In this document: positions 1-8,996 of the stretch, one piece after another
Layout: the number at the start of each line of letters is the position of its first letter
Numbering within the stretch: the first letter of the stretch is position 1
NCBI GenBank assembly: GCA_903642255.1
Contig: CAHJWP010000006.1
Location: forward strand, 1 to 40,781
Reading direction: 5' to 3'
Source of the DNA: Sphingomonadaceae bacterium
Lineage (GTDB): Bacteria; Pseudomonadota; Alphaproteobacteria; Sphingomonadales; Sphingomonadaceae
DNA length: 40,781 nt
Translations under genes and position numbers: made by a program
Notes under the pieces: model-generated
What the model saw: only the letters and a program-made list of their open reading frames with translations
What the model was told of the DNA's origin: nothing
Database searches by the model: none

Positions 1-1
1 G

Positions 2-721
2 CTGCGGCTGCTGATCGACCGGCCGGCGGCGCGCAACGCGATCGACGCCGACACGCGCCACGCCCTGCTCGCCGCGGTCGAGGCGGCGCGCGACGACGGC
101 GACGTCCGCGCGCTGATCCTTGGCGGGACGGGGGGCATGTTCTGCGCCGGCGGCGACCTGCCGAGCATGGTCGGTATCGGCCACGCCGCCGCGCTCGAGC
201 GGATGGCGCACGGCCACCGGATCGTCGCGGCGCTATGGACCTTTCCGAAGCCGGTCGTCGTCGCGGTCGAAAAGTTCGCCGTCGGGGCCGGGGCGGGGCT
301 GGCGCTGCTCGCCGACGAGATCGTCATGGGGCGCGGCGCAGTGTTCGGCTTTCCGTTCGTCCGCCTCGGGCTGGTCCCCGACTGGGGCCTGATAGGCAGC
401 GCGCCGCGGCGGATCGGGGCGACGGCCGCCGCCCGCGTGTTCCGCGACGGGGCGACGGTCAAGGCCGAAGCGGCGCTGGCGCTGGGTCTGGCCGACCGCG
501 TCGTCGACGACGGCGAGGTACAGGAGGAGGCGCTGCGGGTGGCCGAAGGGTTCGCGACGCTCCCGCCCCACGCGTTCGCGGCGGTCAAGCATCGGATGCG
601 CGGTGACGCCGACGTCCTCGGGCTGGCGGCGGAAGCGGCGGCGCAGGCGGCGTGCCTGACGTCAGCCGAGTTCGCCGAGGGCTATGCCGCGTTCCGCGAG
701 AAGCGCGAGCCTAAGTTCTAG
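2..721 (+). CDS. Enoyl-CoA hydratase/isomerase (crotonase fold), 5' end cut by window
   Basis: The reading frame is open from base 2 and ends at TAG 719-721; the true start lies left of the window. The translated N-terminal part includes LRLLIDRPAARNAID, the usual first crotonase block. It is followed by FCAGGDL, which carries one oxyanion-hole peptide NH, and by KFAVGAGAGLALLADEIVM, the second oxyanion segment and CoA-binding helix. The family hydrates or isomerises 2-enoyl-CoA thioesters in the cytosol. About 239 residues are visible of a usual 250-270. It converges on the aldehyde dehydrogenase gene, with a palindromic repeat between them. Substrate is unknown. The family assignment is firm; the exact reaction is not. 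Confidence 0.9.
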   Translation: MRLLIDRPAARNAIDADTRHALLAAVEAARDDGDVRALILGGTGGMFCAGGDLPSMVGIGHAAALERMAHGHRIVAALWTFPKPVVVAVEKFAVGAGAGLALLADEIVMGRGAVFGFPFVRLGLVPDWGLIGSAPRRIGATAAARVFRDGATVKAEAALALGLADRVVDDGEVQEEALRVAEGFATLPPHAFAAVKHRMRGDADVLGLAAEAAAQAACLTSAEFAEGYAAFREKREPKF

Positions 722-743
722 GTGAGAGCAAGCGGGACTTACT

Positions 744-762
744 CCTCCCCCTCAGGGGGAGG
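744..762. repeat. Palindromic intergenic repeat, probable bidirectional terminator
   Basis: A 9-bp perfect inverted repeat, CCTCCCCCT and AGGGGGAGG, is separated by one base. It lies between two convergent stop codons (721 and 843). The following stretch to about 838 (GGTGGAGCGAAGCGCC and further C/G runs) resembles dispersed intergenic repeats common in sphingomonad genomes; that link is from memory. Its position suits a bidirectional terminator, although no T-tract is present. Confidence 0.5.
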
Positions 763-842
763 TGGAGCGAAGCGCCGGGGGGTCTTCGCGCGATGCCCCC
801 TCCGTCACCCTGCGGGTACCCCCTCCCCCGTCAGGGACGAGT

Positions 843-2270
843 TCAACCCGTCAACTGCGTCACGCCCTTGACGTAAGTATACCCGTCGAGCCCCTCGCTG
901 CCGCCTTCGCGACCATAGCCGCTGTCCTTGATGCCGCCGAACGGCACCTCGGGGAAGCTCGAGGTCAGATGGTTGAGCGACAGGCTGCCGCATTCGACCT
1001 CGTCGATCATCCGCGCGGCGATCCGCGCCGAGTCGGTGAAGCCGTATGCCGCCAACCCGAAGCCGACCGAATTGGCCTTGGCGATCGCCTCGTCGATGCC
1101 CGTTACCCGGCTGACCAGCGCCAGCGGGCCGAACGGCTCCTCGCGCATCGCTCGCGCGTGGTCGGGGACGTCGGCGATGACGGTCAGCGGATAGACGAAG
1201 CCGGCGTTGCCGACGCGCTGCCCGCCCGCGGCGAGGCGCGCGCCCTCTGCCAGCGCGTCGGCGACATAGCCCTCGACCGCATCGAGGCGGCGCTGGTTGA
1301 TCAGCGGGCCCATCTTCGTTCCCGGGGCGAGCGCGTCGCCGGCCGTCATCGCCGCCGCCGCCTCGCCGAACTTGCCGACGAACTCGTCGTAGACGCGGTC
1401 GTGGACGAAGAAGCGCGTCGGTGCGACGCAGACCTGCCCGGCGTTGCGCGCCTTGCCGCTCGCCGACAGCGTCGCCACCGCGTCGACGTCGATGTCGTCC
1501 CAGACGATCACCGGCGAGTTTCCGCCGAGCTCCATGATCGCCGGCTTCATGTGCCGGCCGGCGAGCGCCGCGAGGTGCCGCCCGACCGGGACCGAGCCGG
1601 TGAAGGTGATGAGGCGGATCGCGGGATGCGGGATCAGATATTCGGAAATCTCGGCCGGCTTGCCGAAGACGAGGTTGACGACGCCGTCGGGGACGCCGGC
1701 ATCGTGGAACGCCTCGACCAGCCGCAGCGGTCCCGACGGCGTCTCCTCGGCCCCTTTCAGGATGATCGCGCAGCCCGCCGCCAGCGCGCCGGCGACCTTG
1801 CGGGTCGGCGAGGCGAGCGGGTAGTTCCACGGCGTGAAGGCGGCGACGATGCCGACCGGGAAGCGCAGCGCCATCTGCCGCATCCCCGGGCGCGCCGGGA
1901 TGACGCGGCCGTACAGCCGGCGGCCCTCGGCGGCGTCCCACACGATGCGGCTGCGCGCGATGTCGACCTCGCTGCGTGCCTCGTCGAGCGTCTTGCCTTG
2001 GTCGAGTGCGAGGCCATAGGCGACCTCTTCGCGCCGCTCGCCGAGCAGGTCGGCGGCGCGGTTCATGATCTTTTCGCGTTCGGCCGGCGGCACGGCGCGC
2101 CACGCCTTCAGCCCCTGTTCGGCGGCGGCGATGGCCGCGTCGAGCTCGGCGCGGCCGGCGTGCGGCAGCTCGGCGATCGTGCTGCCGTCGGACGGATTGA
2201 CGATCGGTTCGCCCGGTGCGGCACTGCGCCACTGGCCACCGATGAGGAACCTGATTTCGGGGTAGGTCAT
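843..2270 (-). CDS. NAD(P)-dependent aldehyde dehydrogenase, succinate-semialdehyde dehydrogenase-like
   Basis: A 475-residue ALDH-superfamily enzyme that oxidises an aldehyde to the acid with NAD(P)+. Visible catalytic elements are Asn149 in FTPWNY, the cofactor-binding Lys172 in ILKGAEETP, general base Glu247 in MELGGNSP and nucleophile Cys281 in GQVCVAP. The FTGSVPVG cofactor loop and EEPFGPL are also present. The frame is open to 2345, but ATG 2270 (MTYPEIRF) gives the normal family N-terminus and has a GGGAAGA-type site upstream. It is transcribed away from the acyl-CoA dehydrogenase operon and shares the 158-bp divergent region with it. The closest described subfamily is succinate-semialdehyde dehydrogenase (GabD-like); the true aldehyde is not determined. 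Confidence 0.92.
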   Translation of the reverse strand: MTYPEIRFLIGGQWRSAAPGEPIVNPSDGSTIAELPHAGRAELDAAIAAAEQGLKAWRAVPPAEREKIMNRAADLLGERREEVAYGLALDQGKTLDEARSEVDIARSRIVWDAAEGRRLYGRVIPARPGMRQMALRFPVGIVAAFTPWNYPLASPTRKVAGALAAGCAIILKGAEETPSGPLRLVEAFHDAGVPDGVVNLVFGKPAEISEYLIPHPAIRLITFTGSVPVGRHLAALAGRHMKPAIMELGGNSPVIVWDDIDVDAVATLSASGKARNAGQVCVAPTRFFVHDRVYDEFVGKFGEAAAAMTAGDALAPGTKMGPLINQRRLDAVEGYVADALAEGARLAAGGQRVGNAGFVYPLTVIADVPDHARAMREEPFGPLALVSRVTGIDEAIAKANSVGFGLAAYGFTDSARIAARMIDEVECGSLSLNHLTSSFPEVPFGGIKDSGYGREGGSEGLDGYTYVKGVTQLTG

Positions 2271-2428
2271 GCGTGTCTTCCCGGCCGGCAGGCCGCGAAT
2301 GTCTATCCCAGCGTCGGCGAGCCTTGCCAAATGACAGATAATCACCGTTCAATCAGCTTAAATCGGGTTGCCTGCCCTTAGCCTTTGCTGAATTCGGGGC
2401 GCACCGCCCGCGGCGGCACGGGACAGGT

Positions 2429-3541
2429 ATGAATTTCGATTTCTCCGACGACGTGACGACGATGCGCGGCGAGGTGCGCCGCCTGCTGCACGACCGCTTC
2501 CCGCGCGGCGCGGTGCGCCAACAGGTCGACGCCGGCGCCCCGTTCGACCGCGACCTGTGGCGCGAGCTCGGCGCGATGGGCTGGCTCGGCGTCGCGCTGC
2601 CCGAGGCGGTCGGCGGCGCCGACCTCGGTTACGAGGCGCTGTGCATGATCGCCGAAGAGATCGGTGGGGCGCTGCCGCCCGCGCCGTTCGCGTCGTCGGT
2701 CTATTTCGCGGCCGAGGCGCTGGTGCTGTTCGGCAGCGCAGAGCAGCAGGTGCGCTGGCTGCCCGGCATCGCGGCGGGGGAGGCGGTCGGCACGGTCGCC
2801 ATCGCCGAAGGCATCGGCGATCCGCGGCCGGGGGGCATCGCCACCGTCGCCGCAAAGGGAGCTTTGACCGGGGTCAAGCTGCCGGTCGTCGACGGCGACA
2901 TCGCCGACTTCGCGGTCGTCGCGGCGAAGGGCGCGGGCGGCGAGCCGGGGCTGTGGCTCGTCGATCTCACCGCCCCGGGCGTGACCCGCGAGGCGATCGA
3001 GTCGCTCGATCTCGTCCGGCGCAGCGTCCGCCTGACGCTCGACGGCGCGGCGGCCGAGCCGTTGCCGGGCGGGCAGGACTGGCCGGCGATCGAGCGCCTG
3101 CTCGACCGCGCGGCGATCCTCGTCGCGTTCGAGCAGGTCGGCGGGGCGCAGGCGGCGCTCGACATGGCTGTCGGCTATGCGCAGGACCGTTTCGCCTTCG
3201 GCCGGTCGATCGGCTCGTTCCAGGCAATCAAGCACAAGCTCGCCGACGTCTATGTCGCGACCGAACTGGCGCGGTCGAACGCCTATTTCGGCGCATGGGC
3301 GATCGCCAACGACGCCGCCGACCTGCCGGTCGCCGCGGCGACGGCGCGGATTGCCGCGACCGACGCGTTCAGCCTTGCGGCGCAGGAGAATATCCAGACC
3401 CACGGCGGCATGGGCTTCACGTGGGACAGCGACTGCCACCTGTTCTATCGCCGCGCCCGCGAACTCGCCGTCGTCGCCGGCAGCCAGCGTTACTGGCGGC
3501 GCCGACTGATCGACCGCCTCGACGCCCAGAACCACGGATAA
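2429..3541 (+). CDS. Acyl-CoA dehydrogenase, short subunit of a tandem pair
   Basis: A 370-residue acyl-CoA dehydrogenase fold protein. An N-terminal helical domain (LWRELGAMGWLGVALPEAVGG) precedes the beta domain. The C-terminal helical domain contains DRFAFGRSIGSFQAIKHKLAD and a FAD-binding QENIQTHGGMGFTW. The usual YEGT-type catalytic Glu region is absent; the end reads RRARELAVVAGSQRYWR, as in subunits of actinobacterial heterotetrameric (alpha2beta2) enzymes of the FadE28/FadE29 type. The stop is 5 bases from the next acyl-CoA dehydrogenase start, which supports co-assembly. The family would oxidise an acyl-CoA to the 2-enoyl-CoA, passing electrons to ETF. The heterotetramer idea is inference from architecture. 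Confidence 0.9.
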   Translation: MNFDFSDDVTTMRGEVRRLLHDRFPRGAVRQQVDAGAPFDRDLWRELGAMGWLGVALPEAVGGADLGYEALCMIAEEIGGALPPAPFASSVYFAAEALVLFGSAEQQVRWLPGIAAGEAVGTVAIAEGIGDPRPGGIATVAAKGALTGVKLPVVDGDIADFAVVAAKGAGGEPGLWLVDLTAPGVTREAIESLDLVRRSVRLTLDGAAAEPLPGGQDWPAIERLLDRAAILVAFEQVGGAQAALDMAVGYAQDRFAFGRSIGSFQAIKHKLADVYVATELARSNAYFGAWAIANDAADLPVAAATARIAATDAFSLAAQENIQTHGGMGFTWDSDCHLFYRRARELAVVAGSQRYWRRRLIDRLDAQNHG

Positions 3542-3546
3542 AACCC

Positions 3547-4785
3547 ATGGATTTCAGCGACACGCCGCAAGAAGCCGCCTTCCGCGCCGAGGTCCGCGCC
3601 TTCCTCGACGCGCACGTTCCCGCCAAGACGCCAGGCAACCGCAGCTATGCGAGCCGCGCGATGAGCCCCGCCGACGTCGCCGCATCGAAGGCATGGCAGC
3701 GGACCAAGGCCGAGAACGGCTTCGCCGGCATCCTGTGGCCGAAGGCGTTCGGCGGCCGCGAGGGGACGCCGATGGAGCACATCATCTTCCAGCAGGAGGA
3801 AGAGAATTACCTCGTCCCGGCGAGCGTGTTCAACCAGGGCGTCGGCATGGCGATGCCGACAGTGATGACCTTCGGCACGCCGGAACAGCTCGAACGCTAC
3901 CCGCGCCCGGCATTGTTCGGCGACGAGATCTGGTGCCAGCTGTTTTCGGAACCCGACGCCGGCTCCGACCTCGCCGGATTGCGGACGCGCGCGGTACAGG
4001 ACGGCGACGACTGGGTCGTCAACGGCCAGAAGATCTGGACGTCGAACGCGCATTTCTCCGATTATGCGATGCTGGTGACGCGGTCCGATCCGACCGTCGC
4101 CAAGCACGCGGGCCTGACGTTCTTCATCGTCGACATGAAGTCGCCGGGCATCGACGTGCGGCCGATCAAGCAGATTTCGGGCACCTCGAACTTCTGCGAG
4201 GTATTCCTGTCCGACGTCCGCATCCCCGACAGCCAGCGCCTCGGCGCGGTCGGCGCGGGGTGGAAGGTGGCGATGACGATGCTCGCCAACGAGCGCTTCA
4301 CCGTCGGCAAGACCGAGGGGCCCGACTTCGAAGACATCTTCCTGCTGACGCGCGGTCTCGAACTCGACGGCCGCCGCGCCGTCGACGATCCGGCGGTGAT
4401 CGAGCATCTCGCCGACTGGTACGTCCAGTCGGCGGGGCTGAAATACGCCCGCCTTCGGTCGCAGACGGCGCTGTCGCGCGGCAAGACGCCGGGGCCCGAG
4501 GCGTCGATCGGCAAGCTGGTCAGCGCGAGCAAGCTGCAGGACATCGCGACCTACGGCATCGACCTGCTCGGCCAGGCCGGGGCAGTGATGGACCCGGCGG
4601 TTGCGCCGATGAACGCGTGGTTCCAGCACGCCCTGCTGTATGCGCCGGGCAAGCGCATCGCCGGCGGGACCGACGAAATCCTGCGCAACATCATCGCCGA
4701 GCGCGTCCTCGGCCTGCCCGGCGACATCCGCGCCGACAAGGGACTGGCGTTCAACCAGGTTCCGACCAGCCGGCGGCAGGGCTGA
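3547..4785 (+). CDS. Acyl-CoA dehydrogenase, long subunit of a tandem pair
   Basis: A 412-residue acyl-CoA dehydrogenase. ATG 3547 gives MDFSDTPQEAAFRAEVRAFL, a typical start, although the same frame is open much further upstream. The FAD/substrate loop LFSEPDAGSDLAGLRT and the beta-domain segment WVVNGQKIWTSNAH are clear, and the C-terminus has GGTDEILRNIIAERVLGLP. At the position where medium-chain enzymes carry the catalytic Glu (YEGT), this protein reads AGGT, so any catalytic base must lie elsewhere. It sits directly after the shorter paralogue (5-bp gap). A CoA ligase-like gene follows 5 bp after its stop. An alpha,beta-dehydrogenation step on an activated acid is likely. Confidence 0.92.
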   Translation: MDFSDTPQEAAFRAEVRAFLDAHVPAKTPGNRSYASRAMSPADVAASKAWQRTKAENGFAGILWPKAFGGREGTPMEHIIFQQEEENYLVPASVFNQGVGMAMPTVMTFGTPEQLERYPRPALFGDEIWCQLFSEPDAGSDLAGLRTRAVQDGDDWVVNGQKIWTSNAHFSDYAMLVTRSDPTVAKHAGLTFFIVDMKSPGIDVRPIKQISGTSNFCEVFLSDVRIPDSQRLGAVGAGWKVAMTMLANERFTVGKTEGPDFEDIFLLTRGLELDGRRAVDDPAVIEHLADWYVQSAGLKYARLRSQTALSRGKTPGPEASIGKLVSASKLQDIATYGIDLLGQAGAVMDPAVAPMNAWFQHALLYAPGKRIAGGTDEILRNIIAERVLGLPGDIRADKGLAFNQVPTSRRQG

Positions 4786-4790
4786 TCGTC

Positions 4791-6953
4791 TTGGCCGGCT
4801 CGTTCCTGCGCCGGCCGGTCTATACGCACGACCAACTGCGCCGCCTGATCGCGCCACGCACGGTGGCCATCGTCGGCCTGTCGCGCAACGCGGCGTCGTT
4901 CGGCGCGCGGACGGCGGCGAACCTGTCGCGCTTCACCGGCGGGCAGGTATACGGCGTCAATCCCAATGCCGACGAACTCTACGGCCTGCCGTGCCACCCG
5001 ACGCTGAGCGCGATCCCGGAGGACGTCGACTGCGCCATCCTCGCGGTGCCGCTTGAGGCGGTCGAGCGCGTGCTCGAGGAATGCGCCGCGGCGGGCGTCG
5101 GGGGCGCGATCATCTATGCGTCGGGGTTCGCCGAGACCGGGCGCGCCGACCGCATCGCGCTGCAGCGGCGGATCGCCGACATCGGCCGCGCCGGCAACGT
5201 CCGTATCGTCGGGCCGAATTGCATCGGGCTGATCAACAACACGTCGGCGGCCGGGCTATGCTTCTCGTCGAGCTACGGCCTGCATCCGGTGCCGGCCGGG
5301 CCGGTCGGCATCGCCTCGCAATCGGGCGGGCTGGGGCAGGCGATCGTCCAGGCGACCGAGCGCGGCGGGTCGTTCAGCCACTTCCTCGCCGCCGGCAACA
5401 GCTGCGACGTCGACGTCTGCGATTACGTCAGCTACCTCGCCGGCGACGATACTTGCCGGGTCATCGCCTGCGTCGCCGAGGGCCTGAGCGACGGCGAGCG
5501 GCTGATCGAGGCGGGCGAGGCGGCGCTTGCCGCAGACAAGCCGGTCGTCATGTACAAGATCGCCACCGGCGCGGCCGGCGCGGCGGCGGCGATGTCGCAT
5601 ACCGGCACGCTCGCCGGATCGAACGCCGCCTACGACGCCGCCTACCGCCGCCTCGGCATCATCAGGGCCGACAATATCGAGGACATCTACGCCGCCGCCG
5701 CCTTCCTCGCCAAGGCGGGGCCGGCCCGCGCCGAGGGCGTCGCGGCGTGCGCCGCGTCGGGCGGGGCGTGCGTCATCACCCTCGACAAGGCGGAAGCGTC
5801 GGGCGTGCCGATGCCGAAGCCGTCGCCGGCGACGCAGGCGGTGCTCGAGGCGAACGTCCCCGACTTCGGCTCGCCGACCAACCCGTGCGACATCACCGCG
5901 CAGGTCGCGACCAACTCGGCGTCGTACGCGGCGTGCGCCCAAGCGCTGCTCGCCGACCCCGGCTACGCCGCGCTGGTCGTCATGGTGCCGAGCGTGACCG
6001 CTGCGATGACCCCGCGCAACGTTACCATGTTCTCGGGGCTGGCGGCGGCGGCGGGCAAGCCGGTGTGCCTGAGCTGGATGTCGGAATGGCTCAGCGGCCC
6101 CGGTGCGGCACAGGCCGAGGCCGACCCCCATGTCGCGCTGTTCAAATCCACCGACCAGACCTTTCGCACCCTCGGCGGCTGGCTTGAGCGCGCGCACGTC
6201 CTCGCCGGTCCTCGCCCGCGCGACCGCCGCGCTGGACCGACCGCGAACGCTGCCGCCGCCACCCGCCTGCTCGACGCGGCGGGCGAGCGACTGAGCGAGC
6301 GCGAGGCGAAGGCGGTGCTCGCCGCCTACGGCGTGCCCGTCGCATCCGATCACGTCGTCCAGTCGGTCGATGCCGCGGTCGCCGCCGCCGACGCGGTCGG
6401 CTATCCGGTCGTCCTCAAAATCGAATCGGCCGACATTCCGCACAAGACGGAGGCCGGCGTCGTTCGCCTCCGTCTCGCCGACGCCGATGCGGTGCGGCAG
6501 GCTTATGCCGAAATCGTCGCCGCCGCCGACCGCATCGTGCCGCGCCCCGCCGTCGCCGGGGTGCTCGTCCAGCCGATGATCGCCGCCGGCCTCGAACTCG
6601 TCGTCGGGGCGCAGCGGGATCCGACCTTCGGGCCGCTGGTAGTCGTCGGCCTCGGCGGCATCATGGTCGAGCTGCTCCGCGATTCGGCCGCCGACCTCGC
6701 CCCGGTCAGCCTCGAACAGGCCCATGCCATGCTGCGCCGCCTCAAGGGCTGGCCACTGCTCGCCGGCTTCCGTGGCGATGCCAGGGTCGACGTCGAGCGC
6801 GTCGCGGCGATCATCGTCGCGGTATCCGAACTCGCCGCCGACCACGTTGACGAGATCGTCGAGATCGACGTCAATCCGGTTATCTGCGGCCCCGGCCGCG
6901 CCATCGCCGTCGACGCGCTGATCGTCCGCGCGCCAGCAGGAGACCCCGCATGA
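4791..6953 (+). CDS. Acetyl-CoA synthetase (ADP-forming)-like acyl-CoA ligase
   Basis: A 720-residue fusion of the two halves of NDP-forming acyl-CoA synthetase. An N-terminal CoA-binding Rossmann domain (RTVAIVGLSRNAASFG, about residues 23-38) leads to the succinyl-CoA-ligase-like domain. The latter carries SHTGTLAGS, whose His270 is the expected phospho-histidine. The C-terminal ATP-grasp domain starts near residue 500 (LSEREAKAVLAAYGVP) and includes HKTEAGVVRL near 551. The frame is open upstream inside the previous gene. TTG 4791 is chosen because it lies just after the preceding stop with GGCAGGG about 9 bp upstream. It probably activates, or releases, the acid processed by the flanking acyl-CoA dehydrogenases. 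ATGA overlap with the next gene indicates one operon. Confidence 0.88.
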   Translation: MAGSFLRRPVYTHDQLRRLIAPRTVAIVGLSRNAASFGARTAANLSRFTGGQVYGVNPNADELYGLPCHPTLSAIPEDVDCAILAVPLEAVERVLEECAAAGVGGAIIYASGFAETGRADRIALQRRIADIGRAGNVRIVGPNCIGLINNTSAAGLCFSSSYGLHPVPAGPVGIASQSGGLGQAIVQATERGGSFSHFLAAGNSCDVDVCDYVSYLAGDDTCRVIACVAEGLSDGERLIEAGEAALAADKPVVMYKIATGAAGAAAAMSHTGTLAGSNAAYDAAYRRLGIIRADNIEDIYAAAAFLAKAGPARAEGVAACAASGGACVITLDKAEASGVPMPKPSPATQAVLEANVPDFGSPTNPCDITAQVATNSASYAACAQALLADPGYAALVVMVPSVTAAMTPRNVTMFSGLAAAAGKPVCLSWMSEWLSGPGAAQAEADPHVALFKSTDQTFRTLGGWLERAHVLAGPRPRDRRAGPTANAAAATRLLDAAGERLSEREAKAVLAAYGVPVASDHVVQSVDAAVAAADAVGYPVVLKIESADIPHKTEAGVVRLRLADADAVRQAYAEIVAAADRIVPRPAVAGVLVQPMIAAGLELVVGAQRDPTFGPLVVVGLGGIMVELLRDSAADLAPVSLEQAHAMLRRLKGWPLLAGFRGDARVDVERVAAIIVAVSELAADHVDEIVEIDVNPVICGPGRAIAVDALIVRAPAGDPA

Positions 6954-7837
6954 AGTGGCTCAAGTCGACCGAATTCCTGCTGTTCGAGGTCAGGGACAAG
7001 ATCGCTTACATCACCCTCAACCGGCCCGAGAAGCGCAATGCGCTGTCGCCCGACCTGATCCGCGAAATCCACGAGGCAATGCTCGAGGCCGACGACCGGC
7101 AGGAGGTCAGCGTCATCGTGCTGCAGGCGGCGGGCGACGACTTCTGCGCCGGCTACGACCTCGGCTTCGGCTACAATCCCAACAACCAGTATGACAATAC
7201 CGGCCAGTACCGGACCCGGATGGGCACGCTCGACGACGACATCTGGACGATGACGCGCAAGATGGGCCAGACGTGGATCATCGCCGACATCCACAAGCCG
7301 GTGATCGCCAAGGTCCAGGGCCGGGCACTGGCTGGCGGGGCCGAGATGGCGCTGATCTGCGACATCATCATCGCCGCCGATGACGCACTGATCGGCCATC
7401 CGGGCACGCGCGGCCTCGGCTCGCCGCCGATCAACTACTGGTTCTACCATGTCGGCCCGCAATGGGCGAAGCGCCTGCTGTTGACCGGCGACAGCATCAC
7501 CGGCAAGGACGCCGCGCGGATCGGGCTGGTGCTCGATTCGGTGCCGCGCGCCGAACTCGACGCCGAGGTCGAGAAGCTCGCCAAGCGCATCGCGCTGGTC
7601 GACCCCGAGATCGCCGCGGCGCAGAAGCGCACGGTCAACCTCGCGATGGAGTTGGCCGGCTCGCGGACCTATCAGAAGCTGGCGATCGACCAGGACGCGC
7701 GCGCCCACCTGTCGCAGGGCCCGGGCCGGGCGGCGTGGCGAGCCAACGTCAAGGAGCACGGCGTGCGCAAGGCGATCAAGCTGCGCGACGCCGAGTACGG
7801 CCCCGATCCGGTCAAGCTGCGCTTCCTCGAAGACTGA
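6950..7837 (+). CDS. Enoyl-CoA hydratase/isomerase family protein
   Basis: A 295-residue crotonase-fold protein whose ATG overlaps the previous stop by 4 bp. YITLNRPEKRNALSPDLI is the canonical first block. FCAGYDLGFGYNP and RALAGGAEMALICDIIIA are the two oxyanion-hole segments. HPGTRGLGSPPINYWFYHVG occupies the active-site loop in place of the usual PE...G. The tyrosine- and asparagine-rich insertion after the first oxyanion segment is longer than in housekeeping hydratases, pointing to a dedicated substrate. It is followed one base later by the 2-hydroxyacid oxidase. Expected role: addition of water to, or cleavage of, the enoyl-CoA made upstream. Confidence 0.9.
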   Translation: MKWLKSTEFLLFEVRDKIAYITLNRPEKRNALSPDLIREIHEAMLEADDRQEVSVIVLQAAGDDFCAGYDLGFGYNPNNQYDNTGQYRTRMGTLDDDIWTMTRKMGQTWIIADIHKPVIAKVQGRALAGGAEMALICDIIIAADDALIGHPGTRGLGSPPINYWFYHVGPQWAKRLLLTGDSITGKDAARIGLVLDSVPRAELDAEVEKLAKRIALVDPEIAAAQKRTVNLAMELAGSRTYQKLAIDQDARAHLSQGPGRAAWRANVKEHGVRKAIKLRDAEYGPDPVKLRFLED

Positions 7838-7838
7838 G

Positions 7839-8996
7839 ATGGGTCTCGCCGACTGCCATAATGTCGAGGACTTCCGGAAGCTCGCGAAGGCGCGCCTGCC
7901 CGGGCCGGTGTTCCATTACATAGATGGCGCGGCCGACGACGAGGGGACGAAGGCGCGCAACACCGCTGCCTTCGCCGACTGCGATCTCGTCCCCGATGTG
8001 CTCGCCGGAGTGGCCGACGTCGACCTCCGGACAACGGTCATGGGGCGCGAGCTCGCCATGCCACTGTTCCTGTCGCCGACCGCGCTGCAGCGCCTGTTCC
8101 ACTGGCAGGGCGAGCGCGCCGTTGGCGCGGCGGCGGCGAAGTTCGGCACCTATTTCGGCATCTCGTCGCTTGCGACCGTCAGCCTCGAGGAGATCGGCCG
8201 CACGGTCGCCGCGCCCAAGCTGTTCCAGCTCTACATCCACAAGGACAAGGGGCTAAACCGCGAGCTGATCGCGCGGGCGAAGGCGGCGGGGTTCGACGCG
8301 CTGGCGCTGACCGTCGACACGATCGTCGGCGGCAATCGCGAACGCTGCCTGCGGACCGGCTTCACCTCGCCGCCGCGCCTAACGCCGGCGTCGGCGGTCA
8401 GCTTCGCGTTGCACCCGCGCTGGACGCTCGACTATCTGTTCCGCGAGCAATTCTCGCTGCCCAACCTCGACGGGCATCTCGCCGAGGGGTCGAAGGTGGC
8501 GATGTCGGTCGCCGATTATTTCACGACGATGCTCGACCAGAACCTCGACTGGAAGATGGCCGAGGACATTCGTGCCGAATGGGGCGGCGAGTTCTGCCTC
8601 AAGGGCGTGATGTCGGTCGGCGACGCGCGCCGCGCGGTCGACATCGGCGCGACGGCGATCATGGTATCGAACCACGGCGGTCGGCAGCTCGACGGGTCCC
8701 GCGCGCCGTTCGACCAGCTCGCCGAGATCGTCGACGCTGTCGGCGACCGGCTCGACGTGATCTGCGACGGCGGTATCCGCCGCGGCAGTCACGTCCTCAA
8801 GGCGCTGAGTGTCGGGGCCAAGGCGTGCTCGGGCGGCCGGCTGTACCTCTACGCCCTCGCCGCGGCCGGGCAGCCGGGGGTCGAGCGCATCCTCGGCAAG
8901 CTCCGCGCCGAGATTGAGCGCGATATGAAGCTGATGGGAGCAAGGTCGGTGGCTGATCTGACGCGCGATAAACTGCGCTGGCGGCTCGCCCGTTAG
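7839..8996 (+). CDS. FMN-dependent alpha-hydroxy-acid oxidase/dehydrogenase
   Basis: A 385-residue TIM-barrel flavoenzyme of the lactate oxidase/glycolate oxidase/mandelate dehydrogenase family. Family signature residues are present: Lys255 in CLKGVMS, catalytic His279 and Arg282 in SNHGGRQLDG, and the FMN-phosphate loop DGGIRRGSHVLKAL. Members oxidise an (S)-2-hydroxyacid to the 2-oxoacid with transfer to oxygen, a quinone or cytochrome. The LTPASAVSFALHPRW region is the variable loop 4 area that sets acceptor and membrane association, so soluble or membrane-bound type cannot be called. It begins one base after the preceding hydratase stop and overlaps the convergent esterase by 4 bp. Confidence 0.92.
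   Translation: MGLADCHNVEDFRKLAKARLPGPVFHYIDGAADDEGTKARNTAAFADCDLVPDVLAGVADVDLRTTVMGRELAMPLFLSPTALQRLFHWQGERAVGAAAAKFGTYFGISSLATVSLEEIGRTVAAPKLFQLYIHKDKGLNRELIARAKAAGFDALALTVDTIVGGNRERCLRTGFTSPPRLTPASAVSFALHPRWTLDYLFREQFSLPNLDGHLAEGSKVAMSVADYFTTMLDQNLDWKMAEDIRAEWGGEFCLKGVMSVGDARRAVDIGATAIMVSNHGGRQLDGSRAPFDQLAEIVDAVGDRLDVICDGGIRRGSHVLKALSVGAKACSGGRLYLYALAAAGQPGVERILGKLRAEIERDMKLMGARSVADLTRDKLRWRLAR

Noticed and set aside
762-2381. Long plus-strand ORF opposite the aldehyde dehydrogenase
   Set aside because: It is an Arg/Asp-rich antisense shadow of a gene with clear catalytic motifs; no domain can be recognised in it.
5256-6845. 529-codon minus-strand ORF opposite the CoA ligase
   Set aside because: High-GC antisense shadow with composition typical of non-coding frames; the plus-strand protein has recognisable domains throughout.
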